From positions 1-53,579 of the forward strand of contig JANQBS010000261.1 of assembly GCA_033085395.1 (NCBI GenBank): a stretch of 53,579 nucleotides of DNA, read 5' to 3'. A program made the position numbers and the translations under genes. The notes under the pieces are model-generated. The model did no database searches, was not told the DNA's origin, and saw nothing but the letters and a program-made list of their open reading frames with translations. Source of the DNA: Xanthoparmelia taractica (taxonomy: Eukaryota > Ascomycota > Lecanoromycetes > Lecanorales > Parmeliaceae). Position 1 is the first letter of the stretch; every line of letters begins with the position of its first letter. Positions 35,589 to 46,295 of the stretch are shown here, one piece after another.

Positions 35589-37023
35589 TGGGGATGTTAC
35601 AACATTAAATCTTCAAGGCTTTGGGGGTTTTCGCATCGTAGAGCATTGCTTCTATCTTATACAAGATGGCTGTTAAGATGATAATTGCGGGGACTGCCAG
35701 ACGTCTGGGTTGGCGCACATTGCGTGCGATGACACCTTCATGATGCCAATAAAAAGCCACACCCTGAAGGCCCATCCCACTTGGAGATAAGATAATGGCA
35801 CGAGGGGTCCAAAGTAGTGGCGGCGTTTTTAACATGCCGGCAGATGGATAAAGCCGCTAATCATGGCCCCCGCTACCCATATTGAGATACATACTTCGTA
35901 CTCTGTGTCCTTGTGTGCTCTTGAGGTAAATCATCAACTATGAGCTGAGGATCAGCAGAAGATAGCGGTTGCTCGCAAAGCATGCTCTTTCTGGCTTCTT
36001 GTTGTTTTGCAGTTGGCGAGCAAGATGAAGCTGACGAGGATAAGCTTGTCCTTTCGTATTCATGCCACGTTGGTTTTGTGTGTTGTGCTCTGGTGTCAGC
36101 CTGAAGCCACACGATTAATGTGGCTTGGGAGATGAGATGGATGGACCAACGCAGGGGGGTTCTTGGCCGTTTGAGCACGCGCCTGCGCCCTCCTGAGTCC
36201 TGACTCGAGGTAAAATAGTAAGCCAGAATTTAGCCTTACGGGCTAATGGTCGGAAAGGCTAACAAGTATCTTTACTCCGCCCTCAAAAAGCTTGCGATAG
36301 AATATTCAACCTTGCCAGGCGCCTAAAGTATCTATCCCCTTCAGACTCTGTATCACCTGGTTTCGGCATCTGTTGCAAATGATACCAACGGTCAAAGCAT
36401 TCAACCCAAGTCGATGGAAAACCCCTGATGCCTCCTGTTTCTCTTTCAGCGTAAACGGTGAAGGGTCAGTTTTCCTTGCTCCATTGATAGCATCCATGTC
36501 CCCAATCCCAGTCTTTCTGAATCTTCGAAACCAGGGCGTTGGTCCAGGCTTTCGGTGCATCAGCAGCTCCAATCCTCTCTCATCCTCTTACTTTCTTACT
36601 CAGCAACGCTACGGGACCATCAGGACGGCCTCGCGGGCTGCAGCCTCATCTCCCATCATATGCCATCATATGATACGACTGCGGCCCCCTGAAGCGGTCT
36701 CCCGTTTGAGACACCCCCGACTGCTCCTTGTAAGCTGTAAATGCTTACTTGCTTGGCTTTTTCGCGTCTATTTTCCCGCATCTTTGACACCCCTGCTAGC
36801 CTTGGCGCACTTGAAGATGAAACACATATTAGATTGGATGCTTCAAGCGTCCCTTCGCAGTTGGTGTTGCACTTTATTCCGATGCGCTGCTATTCCTATT
36901 CCTTTTCCTAAAACCGTTCCCCGTGCCTCCCGTCGGACTCTAATCTTCCCATAACATATAGCCTCAATCCTTTGAGTACTCACATCAACGCTTTGCCCCT
37001 ACTCCGTACTCATAGGAGTAACC
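35589..37023. other. intergenic, no supported gene
   Basis: Open frames at 35,605-36,954 lack recognisable motifs and consistent splicing. It likely contains the carbonic anhydrase promoter and a long leader of the RBR gene, with pyrimidine-rich sequence before the ATG at 37,024. Confidence 0.55.
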
Positions 37024-39745
37024 ATGAGCGGCCGGATGATGAAATACTTGCTGGGTGGTTCCTCGACCCCCGCGGCTGGGGACGGCCTGGGTCTTGGGGT
37101 GCCAACTCGGTCAATGCCCTCTCCAAAGGCGACTACAGCAAGTAATGTTGGGACTGGAGCCACCACAGATTATTTCTCTCGAAGCAGGTCCAAATCCAAT
37201 GTTTCCGCGAGGTCAAACCTATCGGCAGCATCTCAAGATTCCTCCCCTCTTCCCTCTCCGCACCCGCAAGATCGCTATACGACTACGATGCCCGATGTAC
37301 AGCTTTTCGGAAGTTCGCAGCATGTTTATCGTAGGAATGATGCTCACAAACCTTCACGGACGCAGAGCGGAGTTCGTGCACCGCGCTGCTCCTTGGCCAA
37401 CTTGGCTTCGGTCACGGCTTCTTCTCGGAGGCCTAGCATGGACTCTTTCCAGACCGCTGCAAGCACCGTAGAGGACTCACCCCGAATAGGGACACCAGAT
37501 GTCATGGGGGAAGCATCCTGGGAGGACTATGAGATACCTCAAGAGCTGGAATTTGTGAGAGGAGATACACCGAGGGAGATTCGGAACATCATCCAAGAGT
37601 CTTTAGACGAGCATCGTGCAAGGAGGGCGTCCAGGTTGCAAAACCAGGCCATTGTGGTAAGGACTACCATCGAATCATCGAGAACACCGCGCAAAATGGA
37701 CAGACCGGAAGTCCCGGAATGTTCTTCCGTTATATCAGCTCGGTCCACACCTGATAGCGAGTATGTTACCAACCGTTCAGTTAGCAGCCTGAGTATTTCA
37801 CACGGGTCCGCAACAAGCCTGGAGTCGGAGGTTGAGGATACTGGCTTTCTGCGACCCCCAAACGTACTCGGCCGATCTCAGGCCAATTCTTCGCAGGAAA
37901 GCTTAAGGACCAAGGCAAATACGAATATCAGTCCTAGCATGGCAGTTATAGAGAAGAGGCTTCAAGAAAGCCAAGAAAGGACGCACAAGAGTCACAGGTT
38001 GTTCAAGCTTCTACCGGGCCGGAAAAGGAAAGGAGAACCCTCGTTAGACCCACAGATGCCACAGTCAACTTTCGATGAGTGCACAAGCTGCTTCGATGAT
38101 GTGCCGGACAATAAAGCGGTTGATATGCCCTGTCACCACAAGTACTGTTCGCCATGCTTTTCGCAATTGATCCTCACAGCCGTAAGCAATGAAGCTACCT
38201 ACCCACCTAAATGCTGCCTACAGGAAATCCCCAAAAAGACGATGCGAGAACATCTACCAGCCAAAGCCTTGGCTCAGTATGATGAGAAGGCATTGGAGTA
38301 TGCCGTCGCTATTGGTAATCGCTACTACTGTGTATCCCCAAAATGCGCGAAATGGATTGACACTCGGATTGCCAGGCGAAAGAACGGTATACTGGAATGC
38401 CCCCATTGTGCGGTCAAGCTGTGCACGACTTGCCGTGGACCTCAACATCCATCTAATGAGGATTGCCCTCAAGACTACGGTCTCGGTCCGACTTTAGACC
38501 AAGCGGAGAGGGCTGGATGGCGGAGGTGCTACCGCTGTAGAGCTATTGTGGAGCTAACCTCAGGGTGTCGGCACATTACCTGCAAGTGCCATGCCGAGTT
38601 CTGGTGAGGCTGCTGTGCATGATTCGCAGGTATTGTCGCTAATGTCTCACAGCTACACCTGCGGCGCCAAGTGGAGAACTTGCGCTTGTACCGAGGCCGA
38701 TCAAGCGCGGCGAGAAAGAGAGATAGCAGCGAGACTGGCACAATTCGAGGCTGATCAACGAGCCGAAGAGGAAGAGATCAGAGCAGCAATTGCGGCAGTG
38801 GAGGAGGCAGAGCGCCAGCTGCGCGAGGAGCGGGAAGCGGAAGAAGCACGCATTGAAGCCGAGGCACGGGAATTGACCCAACGAGAATTCGAGCGCTTAC
38901 AGAACATCAACGATCATTTCGAGTATTTGCGCGGAGTCATGGACAGGATCCGCTTACAACAGCGGCAAGCCATTGAGCGGCGCCACGATCGAGAATGGGC
39001 CGAAATCGACATGATGAAGGATAGGCTCGACTCACCCGATGCCGCCGCCGAACGGGAACGCCATGTCGCTTCAGAACGGGAGAAGATCGTCGTGGCGAGC
39101 GAAGGCACCATCAAGACCTTGCAGCGCAAATTCGCAGCCCAGGTCATGGAAACCATCACCCGCCACCGCAAAGACCAGGACAACCTGATGGCAATGACCT
39201 TTGGCGATTCCGATCAGGACGCCGAAGTCATGAAAGCCGATATATTGCAGGAGCTCATGCCGGCGCAAGAGCAGGAGCGATCAACCCTGAAGTCCCAACA
39301 GGCGCGCGAAATCGCAAAATGGAAGGCCCGCGGCGAGCAGTCCCTCCGCGCCTTTGACTCCAAGATGATGTCTTTGAAGCTCCGCCTCGAGGAAGCGGAA
39401 AGAATCAATGTCCGCGCAAAGGAGATGCGGAAACGGGTCCTCGCGGATAACAAGTGGTTCGAGGCTGTCTTTTTGGAAAGAGCGATTATGCTCGGTGAGG
39501 ACGAGAGGAAGTTGATTTTGAGCGGCACCGACGCTCCGGCGTGGTCGAAGGCAGAAAGGGATTCGAGTGCTACGATCGTTGGCGTTAAAGTGGAGGGGAA
39601 AGACCCGAAGGTGGCTTCGAGTCAGGCGCTTGGGGCTGAGGCTGTGAAGCTGGAAGAGGGTATAAATGGGAGCGGGAGTGGGAGTGGGATGATGCTGCGG
39701 AAGAGGGCCGATTACAGAACTACGTCGCATCATCCTCAGCTATGA
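37024..39745 (+). CDS. RBR-type (RING-between-RING) E3 ubiquitin ligase
   Basis: Model: join(37024..38603, 38653..39745), 890 aa; the 49-nt intron splits the RING2 core and restores EFCYTCGAKW. RBR ligases take ubiquitin from an E2 onto a RING2 cysteine before passing it to substrate. Residues 1-345 are Ser/Thr/Pro-rich and look disordered. RING1 begins at Cys353/Cys356 (CTSCFDD, then CHHKYCSPCF, then PPKCC). The IBR is YYCVSPKC, then LECPHCAVKLCTTCRG. RING2 is RCYRCRAIVELTSGCRHITC, with Cys515 in GCRHI as the expected catalytic residue. A long charged coiled coil (about residues 545-800, many Glu/Arg/Ala, ending near the LEEAERINVRAKEMRKR segment) and a tail with GSGSGSG follow. All expected cysteines and histidines that I can align are present. 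Substrates are unknown. The C-terminal coiled coil is common in fungal RBR proteins of this layout. Confidence 0.92.
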
Positions 39746-39959
39746 TAACGCAAGCTGTTGGCTGTTATTGCATGAGGTCTGCTCTGACCGTCGTACACCA
39801 TTCTGGGCTGGGGCTTCAGGCTGGTTTATTTTTATTTATTTTTATTGTTTTTGGGGGATATGAAAGACCTACATTACGCTCGGAAAAGGGGGGAAAGGGC
39901 ATTCTGTTCTGGAGAATAGAATACATCTGCGCATATACCCAATTCTACACATGATTTCA

Positions 39960-40130
39960 AAACATCAATATCCGAAATATGACACCCATCCCTTCCTTTC
40001 CCTTCCTTTCCCTTCCTTTCCCTTTCCCTTTCCCTCTCCGTTCCCTCTCCCTCAACCCCTACATCATTCTTCCTGCAACGCGCGACAGACGCAAAGATAA
40101 GTATCTCGTCTCATCAGCGCTACTTCTCTG

Positions 40131-40188
<58 letters not shown>

Positions 40189-40400
40189 CCTCTGTCTCTC
40201 TACAAGCCAGCAGGACTGACTAAACGGATAAAGTAAAGTAAAGTAAAGCAGCCTGATACGAAGTACCTGATCTTGCCCACACCGCCTACAGTACTTTTAT
40301 CCCCACCCACCCACCCATCCACCGTGGCAAACAAACAAACACGCAACCCTAGCGAGCGAGCGAGCTCAGCTCAGCTCAGCTCGCGCATTTGGCATACAGG
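39960..40400. repeat. cluster of simple repeats upstream of the 40,559 gene
   Basis: (CCCTT)n/(CCTTTC)n at 39,990-40,035, a long (CT)n run at about 40,136-40,180 continuing imperfectly to 40,200, (GTAAA)n at 40,231-40,247, (CCAC)n near 40,301-40,322, and (CGAG)n followed by (CTCAG)n at 40,351-40,381. All lie between the RBR stop and the next ATG, with no coding potential. Confidence 0.85.
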
Positions 40401-40558
40401 TAGGTGGCTTGGTGGGTAGATGGTGTGGGTTGGGATTAGCGCGGATCAACACTGCTAACTGGCTTGTCACAACACGTTGAAATTTTCCTATAGTGCATCT
40501 TCAACCTTCTTTCTCTTACATCCTTGGAATATATTTCATAGTCTCACCAGATCAAGCC

Positions 40559-41796
40559 ATGTCGGACCCTGCGAAGAAACTACAGCTTCAAGCCTACATC
40601 ATCCCTATCCTATTCAAAAAGGGTCATATTGAAAACCATAAGACCGAAATTACCGACTTCGCGAAAGCGTTTCGCACCGCAAACAGCAAACAAGGAAAGA
40701 CCATTACTCGCCATGATGTCGAATGGTACTAATAAGGAAACGTTCGATTTGAATTAGAGACGGTGGACCACAACCATCTCATAAGCCAAATAGAAAGCCC
40801 AAAGTTCGAGATGTACTGGACGAACAAAATGGCGATAGCGACTCTTCAAGCCAAGACACTCTTGCAAGAGCAGGAAGATTTTCGGCTTCTCAACCCCAAC
40901 AATAAAGAGAAGAAGCACCATAAGAATGCCCTAATCTTGGGGAATGGCACGGAGAGGTGGATCGTGCCAGAAGTCTTCCTGATGGCACTTTATGAAGTCA
41001 CCTTCGAAGACTTCGTGCAGGGCCTTCGGACTGCCAACACCACTGATGCCAGTCATAAACTGGACGAGTCCAAGGTTTTCCGTCTGTGGGCCGCTTTGAT
41101 CAAAAAGGCTTACGACTTCGTGCCCAAGGAGGTACAAGTAGAAAAGCTCAAAGAGGTTTGCTCCGTTCCGTTGGATGATCATCGTGCATAGGTCGCTGAC
41201 CTTGTTTTGCAGGCCTTTTCTAGGCACCCTCCCACCACTGAAGCGGGTTTGGAAGAATTCTTCGCTGCGCCGTCGAAGAAGCGCAAATCAGCACCTGACT
41301 CAGAGGGCCATGATTCGGACAAAGAGTATTCAGGGGGTGCTCAGAAAAGGAGGCGTGTCAGCATCGGAGAAACGCATAGTAAGTTCCACAATCTTACTTG
41401 GTATTGATAAATCTTTCTGATGAGCGCAAAGTCAGAACTTTTGATGAAGATTTCACACTCGATCCTACTCTCGAGCCCATTCTAAGCTACACCTACAAGC
41501 CTTCTTCCGGTGCTATCGCAGGATCAAGTGCCAGTGCACCGCCTCGGTCTTCGATCAAAGTAAACGGCAGCCAGGGACTGGAGGATCCGGTTGATCTGAC
41601 AAAGAAGAAGGTCCAGGCGTTGGAAAAGGAGCTTGCTAAGCTAAAGCTTGCCAATGATGAAGCCGAACACAAATATCGGAGCGAGAGGGGCATGAGGAGG
41701 GCTGCTGAACAAAAGGTTGAATCGCTACAGGAGGAGCTGCAGGAGTCACAAGATCTCGTAGCCCAGCTCCAAAAGCGGTCTACAAAGGACCTGTAA
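40559..41796 (+). CDS. unrecognised family, paralogue 1, 355 aa, NLS and coiled coil
   Basis: Model: join(40559..40725, 40786..41155, 41213..41378, 41432..41796); total length is divisible by three. The first intron (GTACTA donor) is the least certain. The protein starts MSDPAKK. The N-terminal half is a helical-looking domain: DFAKAFRTANSKQ, then ITRHDVEW, then ALILGNGTERWIVPEVFLMA, then FEDFVQGLRTANTT, then ESKVFRLWAALIKKAYDFVP. A basic PSKKRKSAPDSEGHDSDKE motif and a second QKRRR patch look like nuclear localisation signals. The last 70 residues (TKKKVQALEKELAKLKLAND onwards) form a clear coiled coil. The domain aligns along its length with the gene at 44,906, including position of the introns after the domain. 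I do not recognise a known family. Function is unknown; a nuclear protein is inferred. Confidence 0.7.
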
Positions 41797-44700
41797 CTCG
41801 TTGGTCAATGGGACGCTAGATTCATATCGAACTATTGCTTTCTTTGTTTCCTTTAGGCTTTATAATGCATACACCCTTCAATCGTAGATCAGGTCGTTTC
41901 GTTTTCGGAAGTGGTCATTTGATAGTTAGCCTTGGGCACAAGTAAAGTTGCTCCAACCTGTTCCACAGTGTCATGAAACAGCAACTTGCCGCAATCTTGT
42001 AGGTGAGACTTGATTGACAAGTACTCTGAGAAATAGATGGTATTAGTATAAAGATAAAGCCAAGAAATAAAAAGAAGAAAAGAAAAGAAAAGAAAAGAAA
42101 CTGTACAAAAAAATCATACCAACTGGCATACAAGGCAGAGCCCCCCATATTGGAGTTATTGACAGCGAAGTTTAACCAAAGGTAGCACCATTCAACTCAT
42201 ACGATGAATTTTGAGTACATTTATGACCTGAGCGTGATCTATTTGCCAATAAAACCGTGTCATACGAGGGGATGGCCTTGCTAGCTTACGCTGGCTTGGG
42301 TGGAGTTGGGGCGTAATGTAACCTAGAGAATCGCTAGCTAGGTGAAGTTAGGAGAAAAGGTGGAATTTCACTTAACTGAAAATTCTGTACCATACGAGCT
42401 GGTTCAACAATTTCGGCTAGTTTCGAATATATATCAAGTGCATCACGGGTAGAGCGCGAAACTCAACACAGGACCTAATATCTACAACCATACCTCTTCC
42501 AGTCTTGAACCTTCGCCACAGCCTCAATTGTGGCCTTTAATTTTGGATGGCCTTCTCCTCTCGGAGCTCGAATGGCGGCAAAATGGAAGAAGGCCCAATC
42601 ATTATGATGAACAGTCTTACCAAGCGGGAACCCCTGAATCTTCAAGTCATGACTAGATAAAATAAGCTGTCTGGCCGCGAGTCTGACGGGCGAGTGTTCT
42701 TGGACTGGTCAATTGGGCTTTCTATTGAATGAATCAACAGAGAAGTGAGCAAGGAAGATCGATCTCCTGAGCGGCGGAGCAGTACTCGTTGCGCTACATA
42801 TGCAGCAAAGCATCATATTTTGAGCATAACTGTAGATGTGAGTTTCCATAGAGCTTGAAAACGGAACGAATGACTTATATATCCTTAGACTTTCTAGTCC
42901 CCTCCTTTGACGACCTTTGACCTTGCACATCGTCCTTGTGATCCTAGCTACGATGATCATATGCGGCACAAGGACTGTGGATCGAATGAACCCAGAGAAG
43001 CATTACAAGTCCCACCAAAATGACTCAGATTGGGACTGTCTCGGTGCGAGTAATAAGAGGAGGACCTACGCTGTGCATCTGAGAAGGTGAATTTGGCTAG
43101 GATGCAGTGGGTTCAGTCAGGAATCCTACTTTTTGGCATATTTTCAGTCAACCACTGAATTCATCAACATACGTGGCTATCTTGGATAGATAATGCAATA
43201 TCGACAGGATGAGTATTCAAAGCAAGCTGAACGCTGGCATGCTGTCCGGCGTGTCCTACCTTACGTATAGGACAGAGTTAAGGACACTTTAGCCAAAGCT
43301 TTTCCCAACCACATCTCTTCATCCCGTCTTCTGCTCCTTGTCAAGGATTGTATTCTCCTCTGCCTTGCCAAAAATTCTCTCCTCAAGAGACCTTATAGTA
43401 GTATACACTGTCTGGCTTCTGAGTTCGGTCGATCGGGTCGCCGCTTTCTTTCTACCCTAAGCTTCACAATCAGCGGCGAGCCTTTCTCGTCAAGATGAGA
43501 TAGTACGCACACATAACCCATATGCCCACATGTAAGGCTGCAATCATCGTGACCTTTCGCTGATGGCGCTCGTTACGCATTGTCGCATTCTCTAGCTAGT
43601 TCTAGTGAAGATGTTAGCTGATGCGCGCCCATCAGAACCCTTCGGACGGCCAAGGTCAAGTGAACAATCAGATACCTTCTCTAAGAAGTGAGCTTGTATT
43701 CACAAAGTGCATAGTCTTGGTATGTATACAATTGATAACGTTAGGCGGCGTACTCCCTCTCCACTTACATGGGCTTGAACATGGCTTTCAATCCAGTCTT
43801 GGAGCCTAAGCTTGAGAGCATCGAAGCACTGCGTGAACTCATCAACTCCCGTATCTTCTTTGGGAGGGTCGACAAGCTGGATCGCAATAGTGTTCGTGGG
43901 ACTCAATGGAAAGACGCGCCTTGCGACATCTGAGGGATCCGCCATAGTGAAGGTGAACGTTGAGATGCTCAATTCGAGTAGTTTCAGGTGTGGTTAAGCC
44001 CAGGCAAGATGTGATACTGCTGGAGTTTCTTTGGAGGTGAATCTCTTGCAATTTGTGTGTTGTCGGAAAATCAGGTGCATCGAGGAAAGTCGGTGCAGTC
44101 CAGCTTTTGCCGTTAGAACCCAAAGGCTGGGACTCACCGGAAGAATATTTGACGGAGAAAGTTGGAACCCAGAGATATAATCTAGTAAGTCAATAGCGTG
44201 ATGATTTATTGGTGGGGAGTTCGAGCCCTGTTCCTTTTCTTGTCCTTTTTTTTCCTTTTCTTTTTCCTTTTTTTGGGGTTTTTCTTGAGGACGCTTTGTT
44301 TTGTATGGGTTACGTCTTCTAAGCTAATGTTTCTGTACTCACGTAGTGGCCAAGATGTATCTAGTAAGGTGCGAAAGGCCCCAAGAGCCTTTCAAGTCTT
44401 ATGTTACACTATGACCTTTCGCGCACGACTGAGCTATATAGGTCTTCCGATAAAGACATATCTACAGCCAAGGGTCCGAAGCCCACGATCTGTAATGATT
44501 TATTTAAATGCTCCCTTACTGCTCCAGCTGTATAAGCAGTCGCGGTGGTGCTACATACAAGGGGACATGAAATGGCCCCTGAAAGTGACCAAGAGAATAG
44601 GGGAAGGAAAGGACTGTCAGTCCTAAGTGCCTAAATTCTACAGCTAGAGGACATATTAACAGGGGATATTACCGATGCTTTTCAATACCGTTCGGATACT

Positions 44701-44905
44701 TTATGACAAAAATTGACAGCGCGTCCCAATGGCGCCGATCGCCGCAGCTTCGTGTTTTCGTGACGGCTAAAAGCGTGGCAAGTAATCAGTTGCAAGTCTC
44801 AACAAAAACTCAATACCACCACCTCAGACCTTTCACGACTTTGTCCACCCTATCCATTACCTCTCAACAAAGTTCTGGGCCTATTCTCACAACTCCATTA
44901 GCAAC
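41797..44905. other. intergenic between the paralogues
   Basis: Mostly without supported genes. An (AAAAG)n tract lies at about 42,074-42,100 and a T/C-rich tract at 44,236-44,280. A possible relic on the minus strand at 43,700-44,123 is listed separately. The remaining frames (for example around 42,709-42,969) show nothing recognisable. Confidence 0.55.
43700..44123 (-). pseudogene. possible relic of an LRR/F-box-type protein gene
   Basis: On the minus strand one frame reads HLKLLELSISTFTFTMADPSDVARRVFPLSP, then IAIQLVDPP, then FTQCFDALKLRLQDWIESH (43,750-44,000). That is the spacing of a leucine-rich fungal F-box-associated region. Upstream the likely continuation is a different frame, and the same-frame reading hits TAA at about 43,997-43,999. 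No F-box is seen. It could be a decayed gene, or an exon of a gene whose other exons I cannot find. Confidence 0.3.
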
Positions 44906-46295
44906 ATGTCCGACCCCTCACTGACCCTCCCTTATTGGAAGAGAGAGGTATTCGAACTTGGCCACAACATTGCCAAATTTACGCACAATTTCCTATCACG
45001 TAACAATTCCCGACAGCCACCTCCAACTCGTGAAGAAGTGAGCCTGCATTGGTCCTGGCAAGTGATGAAGGCCTACCCTAATAGCGCTCACCCAAAGCGC
45101 ATACTTCTGCTTGATCAGGTACGTTACTGGTCCCTGAGCGTAGATGAGTAGGTCGCTGACGGCTTATGGTGCTATAGGTATCTTGTCCGCTTGCTGAGAC
45201 CCTTTGGGAGAAACGAAGAGACGAGGACGCTCTGAAGCGGAAACGAGCGAAGCAGGCGGAATCAGGTTTTTATGTCATCGACCGTAGTCTCACGGAACCT
45301 GAGCGTAAGAAGCATCCATTCGCTGTCATAATGACACATGACGTCCACGGAGAAGTCATCGTGCCTGATATTGCACTTTATCCTCTGAACAAAATCTCGT
45401 ACCTTGACCTCGTACGCAAGATCTTAGCAGCGAATCCTTCCAAGGATCTGGACCTCTTTATGTTGAACGAGCTGTGGGATGCCGTCCTCTCAAAAGTGTA
45501 TGACTACGAGTATGACTGGCGAGAGGGCAAGAAAAACGAGGTAACCAAAGGGTGCTATAACACATTGAGCAACCATGTGTTGACCCTGGAGGTAGGGCAA
45601 AGACACGCGCATTTGAGAATACTTCGAAGCTGTTGCGGATGTTGCTGAGCCGAAAAAGCGCAAGCATTCGGAGGTCGAGGAGGAATCCACTGATTCGGAT
45701 GCTCAACTAGCTGAGACAGAGGTACGTTACCTGCAAGTTCATAAGATACCATTGTCAGAAGACCTAATCATTAGGAGCAGGCGGAAATAGCAGCAAAGAG
45801 CCTCGAAGCTGCCGAAGGATCAATCATTATAAATGCGTCTGCTCCGACAGCAAAGGCAAGTTAACTTACTATTGCTTCAACTTCCCAAGCTCACAAAGCA
45901 CTAATCTCCCACAACAGCAGGTCACCACACCAAAAGTATTCATCAGAGATAAGGGATCGGATCAAGAAGCCCACGACACTCCACTGTCTGGCAACCGCGC
46001 GCTCACCAAGACCAAGCCAGCCGAAGCTTCCTCAAAATCAGCAGTTAAACCGACGCATCCATCCATCCCACCAAAGAAAAAACCACTTTTCAGACGCCTG
46101 TCCTACACCTCACCACCTCCGTCCCCCAAACAAACCCCATCTCTCTCGACCGACTCCTCTCGTCCCCACCACCCGCCTCCTCGACCCTCCTCCTGTTCAG
46201 CACACCAACTAGGCACTCCTCCGGCAAACAATGACGCTCCTCAATGGCCCTACGATCCTGATACGGGCGTAAGAACGTTTCATGGGCCAGTATAG
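44906..46295 (+). CDS. unrecognised family, paralogue 2, 374 aa, basic Pro/Ser-rich tail
   Basis: Model: join(44906..45118, 45178..45526, 45618..45721, 45775..45855, 45918..46295); every junction keeps phase and the total is 375 codons. Two introns (donors at 45,527 and 45,856) start with GCAAG instead of GT. Without the first GC intron the reading frame closes in TGA, so it is required by this model. The protein starts MSDPSLT. The core FTHNFLSRNNSRQ, then TREEVSLHW, then AVIMTHDVHGEVIVPDIALY, then YLDLVRKILAANPS, then LNELWDAVLSKVYDYEYDW parallels the gene at 40,559. The EPKKRKHSEVEEESTDSD motif parallels that gene's basic/acidic NLS-like motif. The C-terminal exon differs: Pro/Ser/Lys-rich, ending WPYDPDTGVRTFHGPV instead of a coiled coil. 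I do not recognise the family. Confidence 0.7.

Noticed and set aside
38639..39733. Several minus-strand open frames of 80-150 codons opposite the RBR gene
   Set aside because: They mirror the Glu/Arg/Ala-rich coiled-coil codons of the plus-strand gene; no independent motif.
44205..44235. tRNA-like T-arm sequence (GGAGTTCGAGCCC)
   Set aside because: No acceptor stem, D-arm or anticodon arm at proper spacing could be built around it.
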